A stretch of 64,000 bases of DNA, taken from assembly GCA_035276765.1 (NCBI GenBank), contig DATELH010000002.1, forward strand, positions 806,001-870,000, given 5' to 3'. The notes beneath the pieces were generated by a model. It was not told the DNA's origin. It searched no databases and saw nothing but the letters and a program-made list of their open reading frames with translations. The position numbers and the translations under genes are program-made. Positions 33,042 to 41,636 of this stretch are shown here, piece by piece (within the stretch, counting starts at the first letter, position 1; each line of letters begins with the position of its first letter). Origin of the DNA: DATASD01 sp035276765. Its GTDB lineage: Bacteria > Patescibacteriota > Saccharimonadia > Saccharimonadales > UBA4665.

Positions 33042-34820
33042 ATGGAAAACTATAATTCTGCGTCCCGGTACGATGACGACGAATCGCGCGAATCCAGCTC
33101 GTCCGACACGTCCTCGACCACGCGCCGCGTTGCATTGCCGGCCAGCGCTTTACACGGGCTTGGCTCGCACGCCGAAACGCCCAAAGCCGAACAGCCGCGG
33201 TTCGAGGACGTATTTGCAGCTGAACACCAACGCCGCCAACAAGAGTCGGGCCAGCGCGCCGAACACGAGCGAAAGCGCGAAGCCGACACAGAAGAAGACG
33301 ACACCGACACAGCCGTAGCTCCTCCTAGCCAACCCAAACAGCCGGCACCCCAAACAGAGGGAGAATCGGAATACATCGACCTCCCTTTGCCGCGCCATAC
33401 CGAAGCTCAGGAAGCCGAAGTCGTGCCGGCAGAATCCACATCGGCCGCCGAAGTACCTGCCGAGTTGAGTCAAGAGGCAGTCGACGAACAGTTTCGTCAA
33501 ATAGTTGACGCCAACTTGCATGATTTACAAAACCTTAACTTGCCGAAAACTGAACAGGAACCGTATGCGCTCGACCCCTCAGTCGAACATGCCGCTGAGG
33601 TGCAACCGTTTTCGCCCGCCGCCGAAGCCGCCGCCACTGCGCCGCCGGCCATAGAGCAAGTCCCCCAGGACCATGCCGAGGATTTTGCCGCCTGGGAATC
33701 GGAGTTTACGAATGAGGCTGAATTTCCTACACCGCCTATCCCACCGCAGCGCCCTGCGCCAAACATAGAATCATCCAGCCATCCCACCGAAGGCTCCATT
33801 CCCGAAGGCCAGACCGGCACAGGTGGTGGGAATAACCTTCCGCCCATGCCTCCGTTTGGCGGCTCGGGAGAGATGCCGGCTGCTTCGCCGGAGCCCGAAC
33901 CCATCAGTATGGCAAGCGCCGCCGAGCGTCCGCGTGGCTTCGTAGAATCACTCGCTAACACTCTGCCCGCCGCTGAAATGCTCATGATAAACAACAAGCT
34001 CCAGCGAGCCGAATTCGCCCGCCGCCGGGGCGACGCCATCACCGGCCTTGTAGCTGGCTGGGCGTTGGTGCGGACGTTCAGAAACCGCAACATGATCAAA
34101 AGTGACCGTCGCGAAAACCAAGCCACCTTCCGCAAACAAGAGCAAACCATGGCCGAAGTTTCGCAGCAAAATGCCTTGCTGCAACAGCGGTTAAACCAAG
34201 TCGAACAGCGCGCTAGCGCGCCACAACAAGCCATGCCAAACCGTTTTCGTCCTATGGGTGAAGCCGCACCAGTAGCCACAGCTGCAATGCCCGAAGCCAC
34301 GGCCGCCGACAGCCGGAAAGCCGCCGAAAAAGCCCGTCTCGCCCAAGAGCAATACGAAGAAAACTTGCGCCAGCAAGCCATGGAAGGCGCGCCCGAAAAC
34401 GAACTCGTTCGCCCGCAGTGGCTGACCGTTGAGGTAAACAAGCAAACGGGCAAGGCAGTTGAAAAACCAACAAGCTTTGATTACGGTGAAGCCTTCAAAA
34501 ATGAGCAACGTCGCGAACACTTGCAAGACAGAATGGCAGACAGCACTGCGCCGCAGCAGCAAGCTGCCGGTCCGGCAGGTTTTTTGGGTGGCGCCCCGGC
34601 ATCCGGGGCAGCGGGCATGCAGTCGTCATTGTCCGCCCCGACAGCGCAGCAATCATACATCCCAAATGCTTTGCCGCCGCACTTGCAAACTGTCAAGCCG
34701 TCCACTAAGGCCATGGCAAAATCAACTGGCCAACAGCTTACAGCTACCGTTACGAGCCCTTGGTTTTGGGTGGCTGTTATTACGCTGTTGATCGTGTTTT
34801 TTGCCGCCGCGTGGTTTTAA
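33042..34820 (+). CDS. Large acidic, mostly disordered protein with C-terminal membrane anchor
   Basis: 592 residues. Residues 1-300 are rich in E, P, A and Q with no clear fold. About 320-350 (GLVAGWALVRTFRNRNMI) is amphipathic or weakly hydrophobic, followed by a coiled coil (QEQTMAEVSQQNALLQQRLN). The last 20 residues (SPWFWVAVITLLIVFFAAAW) form a tail anchor, so nearly the whole protein is cytoplasmic. The stop overlaps the convergent murC stop through a shared TTAA. A scaffold or division/surface-organising role is possible but unproven. Confidence 0.72.
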   Translation: MENYNSASRYDDDESRESSSSDTSSTTRRVALPASALHGLGSHAETPKAEQPRFEDVFAAEHQRRQQESGQRAEHERKREADTEEDDTDTAVAPPSQPKQPAPQTEGESEYIDLPLPRHTEAQEAEVVPAESTSAAEVPAELSQEAVDEQFRQIVDANLHDLQNLNLPKTEQEPYALDPSVEHAAEVQPFSPAAEAAATAPPAIEQVPQDHAEDFAAWESEFTNEAEFPTPPIPPQRPAPNIESSSHPTEGSIPEGQTGTGGGNNLPPMPPFGGSGEMPAASPEPEPISMASAAERPRGFVESLANTLPAAEMLMINNKLQRAEFARRRGDAITGLVAGWALVRTFRNRNMIKSDRRENQATFRKQEQTMAEVSQQNALLQQRLNQVEQRASAPQQAMPNRFRPMGEAAPVATAAMPEATAADSRKAAEKARLAQEQYEENLRQQAMEGAPENELVRPQWLTVEVNKQTGKAVEKPTSFDYGEAFKNEQRREHLQDRMADSTAPQQQAAGPAGFLGGAPASGAAGMQSSLSAPTAQQSYIPNALPPHLQTVKPSTKAMAKSTGQQLTATVTSPWFWVAVITLLIVFFAAAWF

Positions 34821-36121
34821 GTTTTAGCGTGGGCGAATTCTTTGCGGACCCATTCGTCCAAACTGTCGCCGCCCCCGCCAGCCATGCACACCACCATGTC
34901 GCCGCCGTCTAGATGTTTTTGGATGGCTTTTTTGAGTCCTTGCCCGCGTTCGCTTGCGACAGCAAAGCTTGAGTCGTCCAGGTGTGTAATGAGCTCGGCC
35001 GGCGTGAGGATCATCTGGTTGGGGTCTTCGCGGGCTAGGTAGCTCGGAATCCAGTACACTTTTTTGGCGCCTGCGAAACAATCTTTGTACTCGTTAAGCA
35101 TGTAATGCTGCCGGCGGTTGGTAAGGGGCTCGTACGCGACCACCAAGTCCTGGCCCTTGTCCGCGGCCATTTCGAGCGCCACGCTCATGGCGCCCCGGAT
35201 TTTTTCGGGCGTGTGCGCGTAATCACTGTACAGGTTTGGAATAATTTGCTCCATCCGGCGCTGGAGGCCAGGGAAACCACGCATGTGTTTAGTAAGTTCA
35301 TCGAAGCTGGCGCCAGTTAACTGATATACGGCAGCAATGACGAGCCAAGCATCGAGCCGGTTATACAAACCTTTGAGTTCGATGGTAGTAACGCGGGGGT
35401 CGTCGGATTTTTGCACAGCCAATTGTGGCGCCGTCGCAAGTCCCAAGTAAGCAAAATCCTCTTGCCATAAAACGGTATGCTGGCTCTGGCCAATAAACTC
35501 ACGGAAGGCAGCTTGATAATCTTCACGGGTAGGGAAAATCTCGTGATGATCCCAGGTAACACCGGTAATAATACTGGTGTGTGGCTCAAATGCCAGAAAA
35601 TTGCGGTCGAATTCATCGGCCTCGTACACAAAATATTCCGAGCCGGCCTCGTAGTGGCCCATGTCCCCGTACGAAAGTTTGGCGCCTACCGAATAGCTAA
35701 CCGGCACGCCAATTTGCTTGAACAACCAAATAGCCATAGCAGTCGTGGTGCTTTTGCCGTGCGTGCCGGCCACGGCGATCAGCTTCAGCTTTTTTTCCTG
35801 CAAAATCAGGTTGAGTAGCTCATCGCGTTTGCTCATTTTGATATCTTGCTCGCGGCAAAACAACAGCTCCGGCGCGTGTGGGTTTTCCATGGCCACCGCC
35901 GAAGAATACACAAACCAATCAATCGGCTGGCGCGCATGTACGGCAGCGATGTTTTCGGTGGTCTGGCCGATGTGGATGTCAGTAATTCCGTGCGCCCGCA
36001 GGTAGGCAATATATTGCGAATCTTGTTTGTCGGAACCGGAAACCGTAAAGCCAGCCTGTTTGGCGATGAGGGCCAGCGGCCCAATCGCGGTGCCACCAAT
36101 GCCGGAAAAGAAGATGTGCAT
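34817..36121 (-). CDS. murC: UDP-N-acetylmuramate--L-alanine ligase-like Mur ligase
   Basis: 434 residues. It joins L-Ala to UDP-MurNAc with ATP in peptidoglycan synthesis. FFSGIGGTAIGPLALIAKQA is the UDP-binding motif, AVAGTHGKSTTTAMAIWLFK the ATP loop, VYEADEFDRNFLAFEPHTSI the central motif, and YSDYAHTPEKIRGAMSVALE the C-terminal domain. The Mpl branch (UDP-MurNAc:peptide ligase) has a similar core and cannot be fully excluded. TAGACT ends 6 nt before the ATG, so this mRNA is probably leaderless. Confidence 0.88.
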   Translation of the reverse strand: MHIFFSGIGGTAIGPLALIAKQAGFTVSGSDKQDSQYIAYLRAHGITDIHIGQTTENIAAVHARQPIDWFVYSSAVAMENPHAPELLFCREQDIKMSKRDELLNLILQEKKLKLIAVAGTHGKSTTTAMAIWLFKQIGVPVSYSVGAKLSYGDMGHYEAGSEYFVYEADEFDRNFLAFEPHTSIITGVTWDHHEIFPTREDYQAAFREFIGQSQHTVLWQEDFAYLGLATAPQLAVQKSDDPRVTTIELKGLYNRLDAWLVIAAVYQLTGASFDELTKHMRGFPGLQRRMEQIIPNLYSDYAHTPEKIRGAMSVALEMAADKGQDLVVAYEPLTNRRQHYMLNEYKDCFAGAKKVYWIPSYLAREDPNQMILTPAELITHLDDSSFAVASERGQGLKKAIQKHLDGGDMVVCMAGGGGDSLDEWVRKEFAHAKT

Positions 36122-36167
36122 ATCTGTAGTCTAGCACACCTATACGGGACTTCAGAAAACGCGTAAA

Positions 36168-36782
36168 ATGGACATAAGCATGGACAAGCGACACTTGCAT
36201 CACCTTTGGACACGCATCCGTCGGGTTAAGATATGGCAACTTTTTGTGTTGTTTGTAGTGAGCATGGGCGTGTGCGTGTTTAGCTTGCGTGCCAACAATT
36301 TGCAGATGGTCCACTTGCGGAACGACGTGTACCAGGCGGACAAAACCGGCACTGGCGTCGAAACGGCGCTGCAAAAATTGCGTTCGTACGTGCAGGTGCA
36401 TATGAATACTAACCTCACCGACGGTACCACCGCGGTCTATCCGCCCATCCAGCTCAAATACACCTACGCGCGGCTGCAACAGGCCGAACAGCAACGCGTA
36501 GCAAGCACCAATGCCGCACTATATCCGGCCGCTCAAGCCTACTGTCAGCAACAAAATCCCACTGATTTTTCGGGCCGCAACCGCGTGCCCTGCATCGAAG
36601 ACTATGTTTCACGGTATGGCGCCAAAGAACACGTCATTCCCGACAGCATGTACAAGTTTAGCTTTGTGTCGGCTTCGTGGTCGCCAGATCTGGCCGGCTG
36701 GTCACTCGTACTGAGCGTTATTTTGCTCGTACTCACCTTGCTGCGGATATTTGTTGGTTACTGGAGCAAACGGCACCTATAA
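36168..36782 (+). CDS. Membrane protein with helices at both ends
   Basis: 204 residues (200 if the ATG at 36180 is used; neither has a Shine-Dalgarno sequence). Helices at about 22-42 (IWQLFVLFVVSMGVCVFSLR) and 170-195 (GWSLVLSVILLVLTLLRIFV) enclose an extracytoplasmic domain of about 130 residues with two Cys pairs (AYCQQQ, VPCIEDY) and LRNDVYQADKTGTGVETALQ. This topology, with an early helical segment, is reminiscent of sensor domains but there is no output domain. Unknown function. Confidence 0.7.
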   Translation: MDISMDKRHLHHLWTRIRRVKIWQLFVLFVVSMGVCVFSLRANNLQMVHLRNDVYQADKTGTGVETALQKLRSYVQVHMNTNLTDGTTAVYPPIQLKYTYARLQQAEQQRVASTNAALYPAAQAYCQQQNPTDFSGRNRVPCIEDYVSRYGAKEHVIPDSMYKFSFVSASWSPDLAGWSLVLSVILLVLTLLRIFVGYWSKRHL

Positions 36783-36817
36783 ATACGCCCCTGGTTGAGA
36801 GGGGCGTATTGGGTTTA
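36782..36817. terminator. Bidirectional terminator between convergent genes
   Basis: AATACGCCCCT (36782-36792) pairs with AGGGGCGTATT (36800-36810), loop of 7, then GGGTTTATT. It overlaps the last base of the membrane-protein stop codon. Confidence 0.85.
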
Positions 36818-37450
36818 TTGCTTGTTGGTGCTGCTTGGTGAAGTGGTGTTTTGGGTATTGCCGGTTGATTGGGTGGTTGATTGCGATTGGTTTTGGCTAC
36901 AGACCTGACCTTTCGGATTGTCCTTGATGTACTTGGCAACCGCCTGCGCTACCTGGCCGTCGCCACGTAAGTTCTCCCAGAAAGTGACTTGGTCGGTATT
37001 GATTACCATTTCATCGTAAGGGCCGTGCAGCTCACAGCCGAGCTTTACGAGCGAAACGTTGTTGTCTGTGGTTTTGCTACTGCTGCTTGATGACGAATTA
37101 CTGTTGTTGAGGTAGTAAATGCCCTGCAAGTCCAGGTATTTTTGGCCGAATCCCTTAATGTGGCCAAAGTACACTTGGCCATTCTGCAAGAATACGGCTT
37201 GCAGTTTGTCGGCCTTTACATACTTGCCGCTGTTGGGGTTAGCAATGTGCAACAGGTATACAATGCCGAGTACAATTATGGTGAGCGAAACCAGCATAAT
37301 GGCGAAGCCGCCCTTCATCCAATCGCGGCCTTTTTTGCGGCCGGATTTCAATGCGTTGTTGATCGGACCAGCAATGTTCGGGCCTGTGCTTCCTTGGTTT
37401 CGTGCTGGCTGAGAGGGTTGCGTGCTAGAATCACGATTTGTAAAGTTCAT
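36815..37450 (-). CDS. Single-pass protein with Ser-rich insert
   Basis: 211 residues. A polar N-terminus (about 45 residues) precedes a helix (FAIMLVSLTIIVLGIVYLLH). The outer domain has a repeated 'Y-F-G-H-I-K-G-F-G-Q-K-Y-L-D-L-Q-G' beta pattern, a poly-Ser run, and a Gln/Ser/Thr-rich C-terminus. DKLQAVFLQNGQVYFGHIKG resembles the strand arrangement of small conserved CPR membrane proteins; I do not know its function. It is convergent with the membrane protein at 36168. Confidence 0.68.
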   Translation of the reverse strand: MNFTNRDSSTQPSQPARNQGSTGPNIAGPINNALKSGRKKGRDWMKGGFAIMLVSLTIIVLGIVYLLHIANPNSGKYVKADKLQAVFLQNGQVYFGHIKGFGQKYLDLQGIYYLNNSNSSSSSSSKTTDNNVSLVKLGCELHGPYDEMVINTDQVTFWENLRGDGQVAQAVAKYIKDNPKGQVCSQNQSQSTTQSTGNTQNTTSPSSTNKQ

Positions 37451-37536
37451 GTCTCACCTTCTTAATAATGCTTATGTATACCCGTCAGTGTAATACAGAA
37501 AGGGGGCTATACGCAACTCCCGGGCATATAAAATGG

Positions 37537-37566
37537 TTGACAAATAAAAATCGATAAGAGTATGGT
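37537..37566 (+). promoter_or_regulatory. Promoter with overlapping dyad before the 65-residue gene
   Basis: TTGACA (37537-37542), 18 nt, TATGGT (37561-37566). The -10 is part of an ATGGTA-GGGG-TACCAT inverted repeat, and GATAAGAG occurs twice (near 37553 and 37584). The repeats suggest an operator on the -10 or a structured leader. Confidence 0.65.
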
Positions 37567-37604
37567 AGGGGTACCATCACTAATGATAAGAGAGGGATTA
37601 TCTA

Positions 37605-37802
37605 ATGGGATATACTCACACGAACTCAAAAGGCGTTAAGTACTACTTGAACTCGAAGAAGGTTACCTTGCGCGGCGGTAAAGAGCAGGTGATCTACTAC
37701 TTCAGCAAAGACGAACGCCCTGAAAGCGCTGCTGACTTGCCAGACGGTTTCCAAGTTATTGAAAGCGAACGCAACGGTTTCGTGACTCTGAAGCGCAAAT
37801 AA
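37605..37802 (+). CDS. Small basic protein, conserved type of unknown function
   Basis: 65 residues: MGYTHTNSKGVKYYLNSKKV, then VTLRGGKEQVIYYFSKDER, ending GFVTLKRK. Basic and beta-rich with no membrane segment. It has its own strong promoter, a leader of about 30 nt, AGAGGG as a weak ribosome-binding site and its own terminator, so it is likely well expressed as a monocistronic gene. A nucleic-acid- or ribosome-associated role would fit its charge; this is inference. Confidence 0.85.
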   Translation: MGYTHTNSKGVKYYLNSKKVTLRGGKEQVIYYFSKDERPESAADLPDGFQVIESERNGFVTLKRK

Positions 37803-37819
37803 TTTCCATTTGTTTTTCG

Positions 37820-37854
37820 ACACCCGTACCAGCAGTGTGCGGGTGTTTTTATTT
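37820..37854 (+). terminator. Intrinsic terminator
   Basis: ACACCCG (37820-37826) pairs with CGGGTGT (37840-37846), followed by TTTTATTT. Ends the 65-residue gene. Confidence 0.9.
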
Positions 37855-37888
37855 GATTAACGTGTTAAGCGTTTGTTACAGTAAACAC

Positions 37889-38644
37889 ATGGAAGCAATA
37901 TTAAAAGTCAATAATTTGCAAAAGTCCTACAACGGCAAAAAAGTCGTGAACGGCATAAGTTTCGAAGTTAAGAAAGGGGAAATTTTTGGAATCCTGGGGC
38001 CAAACGGCGCCGGTAAAACCACGACGCTTGAAATGATCGAGGCGCTTCGCCCGATCGACGGCGGTATCGCCACTATCGACGGCGTAGACGTGGCCGGCAA
38101 CCCCTACAAAATCCGCGGCATGATCGGCGTGCAGCCACAGACGCCGGCTTTTCAAGACAAAACCAAGTTGTCCGAACTTATCGAACTCTTCGCGGCGGCA
38201 TATGGCGAAAAGGTGAACATCAAAGAATTTTTGGATGACGTAAACTTGGGCGAGAAAGCCAACAGTTACGTCGAAACGTTGTCGGGTGGCCAAAAACAGC
38301 GCTTTAGTATTGCCGCGGCGCTGGTGCACAGCCCCAAAATATTCTTCATGGATGAACCGACCACCGGGCTTGACCCTCAGGCGCGCCGCAATTTGTGGGA
38401 TTTGGTCGAACATGTCCGCGACAAAGGTATTAGTGTGATATTAACAACGCACTACATGGACGAAGCAGAAGTGTTGTGCGACCGCGTAGCCATCATGGAC
38501 AACGGCAACATTATTGCACTCGACACGCCCAAGAAACTCATTAAAGATTTGCTGGCCCGCGGCTTCAAAAAAGAGCAGCACGTGGAGCAAGCCGACCTAG
38601 AAGACGTCTTTATCGACATGACCGGCAAGGGGTTGAGAGGTTAA
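37889..38644 (+). CDS. ABC-2 type exporter, ATP-binding subunit
   Basis: 251 residues from the ATG at 37889, which has TACAGT ending 6 nt upstream; a longer in-frame start runs across this promoter and the terminator before it. GPNGAGKTT is Walker A, QPQT the Q-loop, TLSGGQKQRFS the signature, FFMDEPTTGLD Walker B and TTHYMDE the switch His. It pairs with the permease 2 nt downstream. This DRA-like class exports drugs, lipids or glycans; cargo not shown. Confidence 0.94.
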   Translation: MEAILKVNNLQKSYNGKKVVNGISFEVKKGEIFGILGPNGAGKTTTLEMIEALRPIDGGIATIDGVDVAGNPYKIRGMIGVQPQTPAFQDKTKLSELIELFAAAYGEKVNIKEFLDDVNLGEKANSYVETLSGGQKQRFSIAAALVHSPKIFFMDEPTTGLDPQARRNLWDLVEHVRDKGISVILTTHYMDEAEVLCDRVAIMDNGNIIALDTPKKLIKDLLARGFKKEQHVEQADLEDVFIDMTGKGLRG

Positions 38645-38646
38645 TT

Positions 38647-39759
38647 ATGAAACGAAAACTATTTACCGTCTACGTCTTTACAAAACTAAACACGCGCCGC
38701 TTTTTTCGCGACCGCCTGGCGCTGTTTTTTGGGATTTTGTTCCCTGTTATTTTCCTGTTTGTCTTTGGCGGCATTTCGGGCAATGGCACGAAAAACGTGT
38801 CGTTTAATGTGGCAATTTTAAACCAATCAAAAAGCCAGTTCTCGCAAGATTTTGTGAAAGACACAAACAGCAGCAAAGTGTTTAAAGTGCACAAAGACAT
38901 CACTACACTCGAGGCGGCTAAAGACAAAATGAACAAAAGCCAACTTGACGCCACGCTGGTATTGCCTGCCGATTTTGGTGCCCGGCAAGACGGGCAAAAA
39001 TACCCGTCGGGCGAGGTGCAGGTGTTCTACACCCAAAATAACCAAACCGCTGGCACAACACTTGTCTCGGCTTTGCAGGAACAGTTCAAGGGCCTCAATG
39101 CCAAGTTCGTCACCACCGAATTGCCGTTCACGGTGGTGGGCAAGCCGACGGCCGACAAGGCCCTCACCCAGTTTGACTACACTTTTGCCGGGTTGTTGGG
39201 CTTCTCGATCTTGGGGTTGGGGATTTTTGGTCCGATGAACGTCTTTCCAGAACTCAAAAAGCAAGGTATTTTACGCCGGTTTCACACCACGCCGCTTCGG
39301 GTTTGGCAGTATTTCCTTTCGACCATGATTTCGCAGGCAATTATTGGGTTGCTTTCGCTGGGAGTTATGTTCGTGGTGGCAATGAAGTTTTTTCACCTGC
39401 ATGTGGTTGGCAACTTTTTGGAGATCGCGGCATTCCTGGTGTTTAGCATTATTTTGATCTTGGGGATCGGGCTGGCGCTCGGTGGTTGGGCAAAGAATGA
39501 ACGCCAGGCTGCGCCGCTCGGCAACATCATTACATTTCCGATGATGTTCCTTTCGGGCACGTTTTTTCCGCGCTTTCTAATGCCGGAATGGTTGCAAAAT
39601 ATTTCGGGCTATCTGCCGCTGTCCCCGGTTATTGACGGCGCTCGGCTCATGGTGACTGAGGGCAAGCACCTTATTGACCTCGGCGCCCAGCTTGGCATCA
39701 TGGCCGTGTGGGTAGTGGTGATTTACATCATTGCTTTCCGTGTTTTCCGCTGGGAATAG
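38647..39759 (+). CDS. ABC-2 type exporter, permease subunit
   Basis: 370 residues. One N-terminal helix (RLALFFGILFPVIFLFVFGG), a long outer domain with beta structure (about residues 55-170), then five helices, including LGFSILGLGIFGPMNVFPEL and PMMFLSGTFFPRFLMPEWLQ, which is a classic ABC-2 block. This YhgE/YadH-like layout is typical of the DRA family. Coupled to the ATPase just before it. Confidence 0.92.
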   Translation: MKRKLFTVYVFTKLNTRRFFRDRLALFFGILFPVIFLFVFGGISGNGTKNVSFNVAILNQSKSQFSQDFVKDTNSSKVFKVHKDITTLEAAKDKMNKSQLDATLVLPADFGARQDGQKYPSGEVQVFYTQNNQTAGTTLVSALQEQFKGLNAKFVTTELPFTVVGKPTADKALTQFDYTFAGLLGFSILGLGIFGPMNVFPELKKQGILRRFHTTPLRVWQYFLSTMISQAIIGLLSLGVMFVVAMKFFHLHVVGNFLEIAAFLVFSIILILGIGLALGGWAKNERQAAPLGNIITFPMMFLSGTFFPRFLMPEWLQNISGYLPLSPVIDGARLMVTEGKHLIDLGAQLGIMAVWVVVIYIIAFRVFRWE

Positions 39760-39806
39760 GGGTGCGGGTTGCTTCTGGGGCCACTCCTGACTACAATTAA
39801 AAACAC

Positions 39807-40334
39807 ATGAAACTCACACACGTCAGGGCGCTGGCCGAAGAATACGCACTCAAATTCAATCCCAAAAACCTCGCACCGTTTCCGTACGAAAACGTCACGG
39901 CGGAGCACAAGGACCTGCGCGTGTACTTTACTTCGCTGGACGACGATGAAGTTTCGGGCGCTATTCTGTACAAAGACGGCAAGTTCAATATTCTGGTCAA
40001 CAACACCAAGCCGTTGCAGCGGCAGCACTTTACGGTCGCGCACGAAATCGGCCACTACTTTTTACACCAAGACATTTTGAAGGGCGAACACGCTATTGTT
40101 GATGGCGAGGATGCGCTCGACGGTGCCAAAATTCTGTACCGTAATGATGATAACAAAACCAAGCAACTCGAAATCGAAGCAAACAACTTTGCGGCGAGTC
40201 TGATTATGCCTGCTGATCTGGTGCGACGTGCCTGGGAAGCGACGCACAGTATCCAAGAATGTGCCCGTATCTTTAGCGTGTCAGTGGTTGCCATGAGCGT
40301 TCGGCTCACCAACCTCGGATTGGTGGGTGGTTAG
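39807..40334 (+). CDS. ImmA/IrrE-family metallopeptidase
   Basis: 175 residues. HFTVAHEIGHYFLHQDI holds the HExxH zinc motif, and EIEANNFAASLIMP the downstream Glu. The family includes ImmA, which cleaves phage/ICE repressors, and IrrE of the DNA-damage response, and is often paired with an Xre regulator; none is adjacent here. The next gene, a two-helix membrane protein, starts 1 nt after the stop. TACAAT lies 9 nt before the ATG. Target protein unknown. Confidence 0.92.
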   Translation: MKLTHVRALAEEYALKFNPKNLAPFPYENVTAEHKDLRVYFTSLDDDEVSGAILYKDGKFNILVNNTKPLQRQHFTVAHEIGHYFLHQDILKGEHAIVDGEDALDGAKILYRNDDNKTKQLEIEANNFAASLIMPADLVRRAWEATHSIQECARIFSVSVVAMSVRLTNLGLVGG

Positions 40335-40335
40335 A

Positions 40336-40731
40336 ATGGCAGCACGCAAACCAGCTCCAGTCCGAATGCACGCCGATGTCCAACGCTATTTCGATGTGCT
40401 CGACCGTGTACAAAGCCGCACGGCGGTAACACCGGCAAAGGTACGCCAAAAAATCGACATCGAACAAGAGATTGCGCGTGAACAAAAGATCAAAAACGAC
40501 AATGCCGAGCAAGACATTGCGCTCAAGCACCTGACGCTCATGTTGTTGTTCGGGTTTTTGGCAATCGAAACGGCCACGATTTTCGTGTTTACTTACTGGC
40601 AAGCCGTGCAATACCACGGTTTCCACCTGGAAGACTGGAGTTTTAAGCTTTTAGTTACGGCGACCATCCTGCAAATTACAGCCATGCTGTTTGCGGCCGT
40701 ACGGTATTTGTTTCCGAAAAGCCGGAGGTAA
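40336..40731 (+). CDS. Two-helix membrane protein
   Basis: 131 residues from the ATG at 40336 (an upstream in-frame GTG at 40327 would overlap the peptidase stop). An N-terminal helical, charged region (KVRQKIDIEQEIAREQKIKN) is followed by helices LMLLFGFLAIETATIFVFTY and LLVTATILQITAMLFAAVRY. Coupled to the ImmA-like peptidase by a 1-nt gap, so it may be its target, anchor or regulator. No family recognised. Confidence 0.72.
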   Translation: MAARKPAPVRMHADVQRYFDVLDRVQSRTAVTPAKVRQKIDIEQEIAREQKIKNDNAEQDIALKHLTLMLLFGFLAIETATIFVFTYWQAVQYHGFHLEDWSFKLLVTATILQITAMLFAAVRYLFPKSRR

Positions 40732-40736
40732 ATGTG

Positions 40737-41001
40737 ATGGCAGCACGCGAGCTGATTGTGGATTTGCATGTGCACTCGCACTACTCGCGGGCGACCAGCA
40801 AAAACTGCACCATCGAAGGTTTATATTTTTGGGGCAAAAAGAAGGGCATCAACATGATTGGTACGGGTGATTTTACGCATCCAAATGGTTTGCCGAATTT
40901 CGTTAGAAATTTTGCCGCGCGCTACCGACCCCAACATCGCTATACTCGAAAGACGCCGCAAAAAGCGTGCTGCCAAACGCTCACAAACCAGCCTGTTCTA
41001 A
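40737..41001 (+). pseudogene. Remnant of a PHP-domain (EndoQ/UvrD-associated type) nuclease
   Basis: The frame from 40737 starts like a PHP protein: IVDLHVHSHYSRATSKNCTI then GTGDFTHPN. At about 40882 the family sequence continues in a shifted frame (HPKWFAEF, needing one extra base) and meets a TAG. From 40906 a third frame gives a plausible basic C-terminal tail (AILERRRKKRAAKRSQTSLF) ending in TAA at 40999-41001. So only about 50 N-terminal and 30 C-terminal residues remain, in different frames, with most of a gene of perhaps 400 codons missing. It is a decayed gene with at least one frameshift and an internal deletion. Confidence 0.7.
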
Positions 41002-41597
41002 AAGTCCCCCATGTTCTTTTTTCGCTGCGCTTTTTCTAAAAAGGGCGGCAGCTGCAAAAAGTCGACAACTTCGGTAGCGACCTCATGGGGATTACCGGCA
41101 TACTCTGCGCCGGTTATGGAAATAGCGTTGTACCTGGGGAGGTTTGCAAAACCAGCAGCTTCCATCATGCCGTCCTCTTTTAAGAGCGAAGCCATGGCGT
41201 GCACGGCCAGCAAACCTGTTTCGCGGGAAGTCATAATGATATGAGGCAGGAGAGCGCTTGAAAAAACGCGGTCAAAAGAATGCGGACGAAATGGCATGTG
41301 CAGGACGTCGGCCTGTACAAAATGCAGGTTTGGTAAGTTTTTATGCTTTACGTGCCGATTGAAGGCTCTGTGCCCAAACTCCAGGTCGGCGTGCACTACC
41401 TGTGCGTCAGGCCGTTTTTTGGCGATAAAGCTTCCGAGACTCGATGCGCCAGCACCAAGGTCGGCGACCGTGGCGTCGGCAGGTAAACTTTCGGCAAGCG
41501 CGCTGGCTCCGCGAAAAAAGCCGTAGCCATATGCGGTAGAAAGCAACCAAGCGCGGCGGCCAGTCTGCGGGGCGAGTTCGTGCACGGGTCGAGGCAT
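40998..41597 (-). CDS. Class I SAM-dependent methyltransferase
   Basis: 199 residues. ATVADLGAGASSLGSFIAKK is motif I, DAQVVHADLEFG motif II, LHFVQADVLHMPFRPHSFDR motif III/IV and LLKEDGMMEAAGFANLPRY the post-motif region. It is a Methyltransf_11/25-like small-molecule or lipid methylase; substrate unknown. TATAAT lies 8 nt before the ATG on the minus strand. Its 3' end overlaps the end of the PHP remnant. Confidence 0.85.
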   Translation of the reverse strand: MPRPVHELAPQTGRRAWLLSTAYGYGFFRGASALAESLPADATVADLGAGASSLGSFIAKKRPDAQVVHADLEFGHRAFNRHVKHKNLPNLHFVQADVLHMPFRPHSFDRVFSSALLPHIIMTSRETGLLAVHAMASLLKEDGMMEAAGFANLPRYNAISITGAEYAGNPHEVATEVVDFLQLPPFLEKAQRKKNMGDF

Positions 41598-41636
41598 AGG
41601 CGCTCATTATAAAATATTGTATAATATTAAGTAAAG

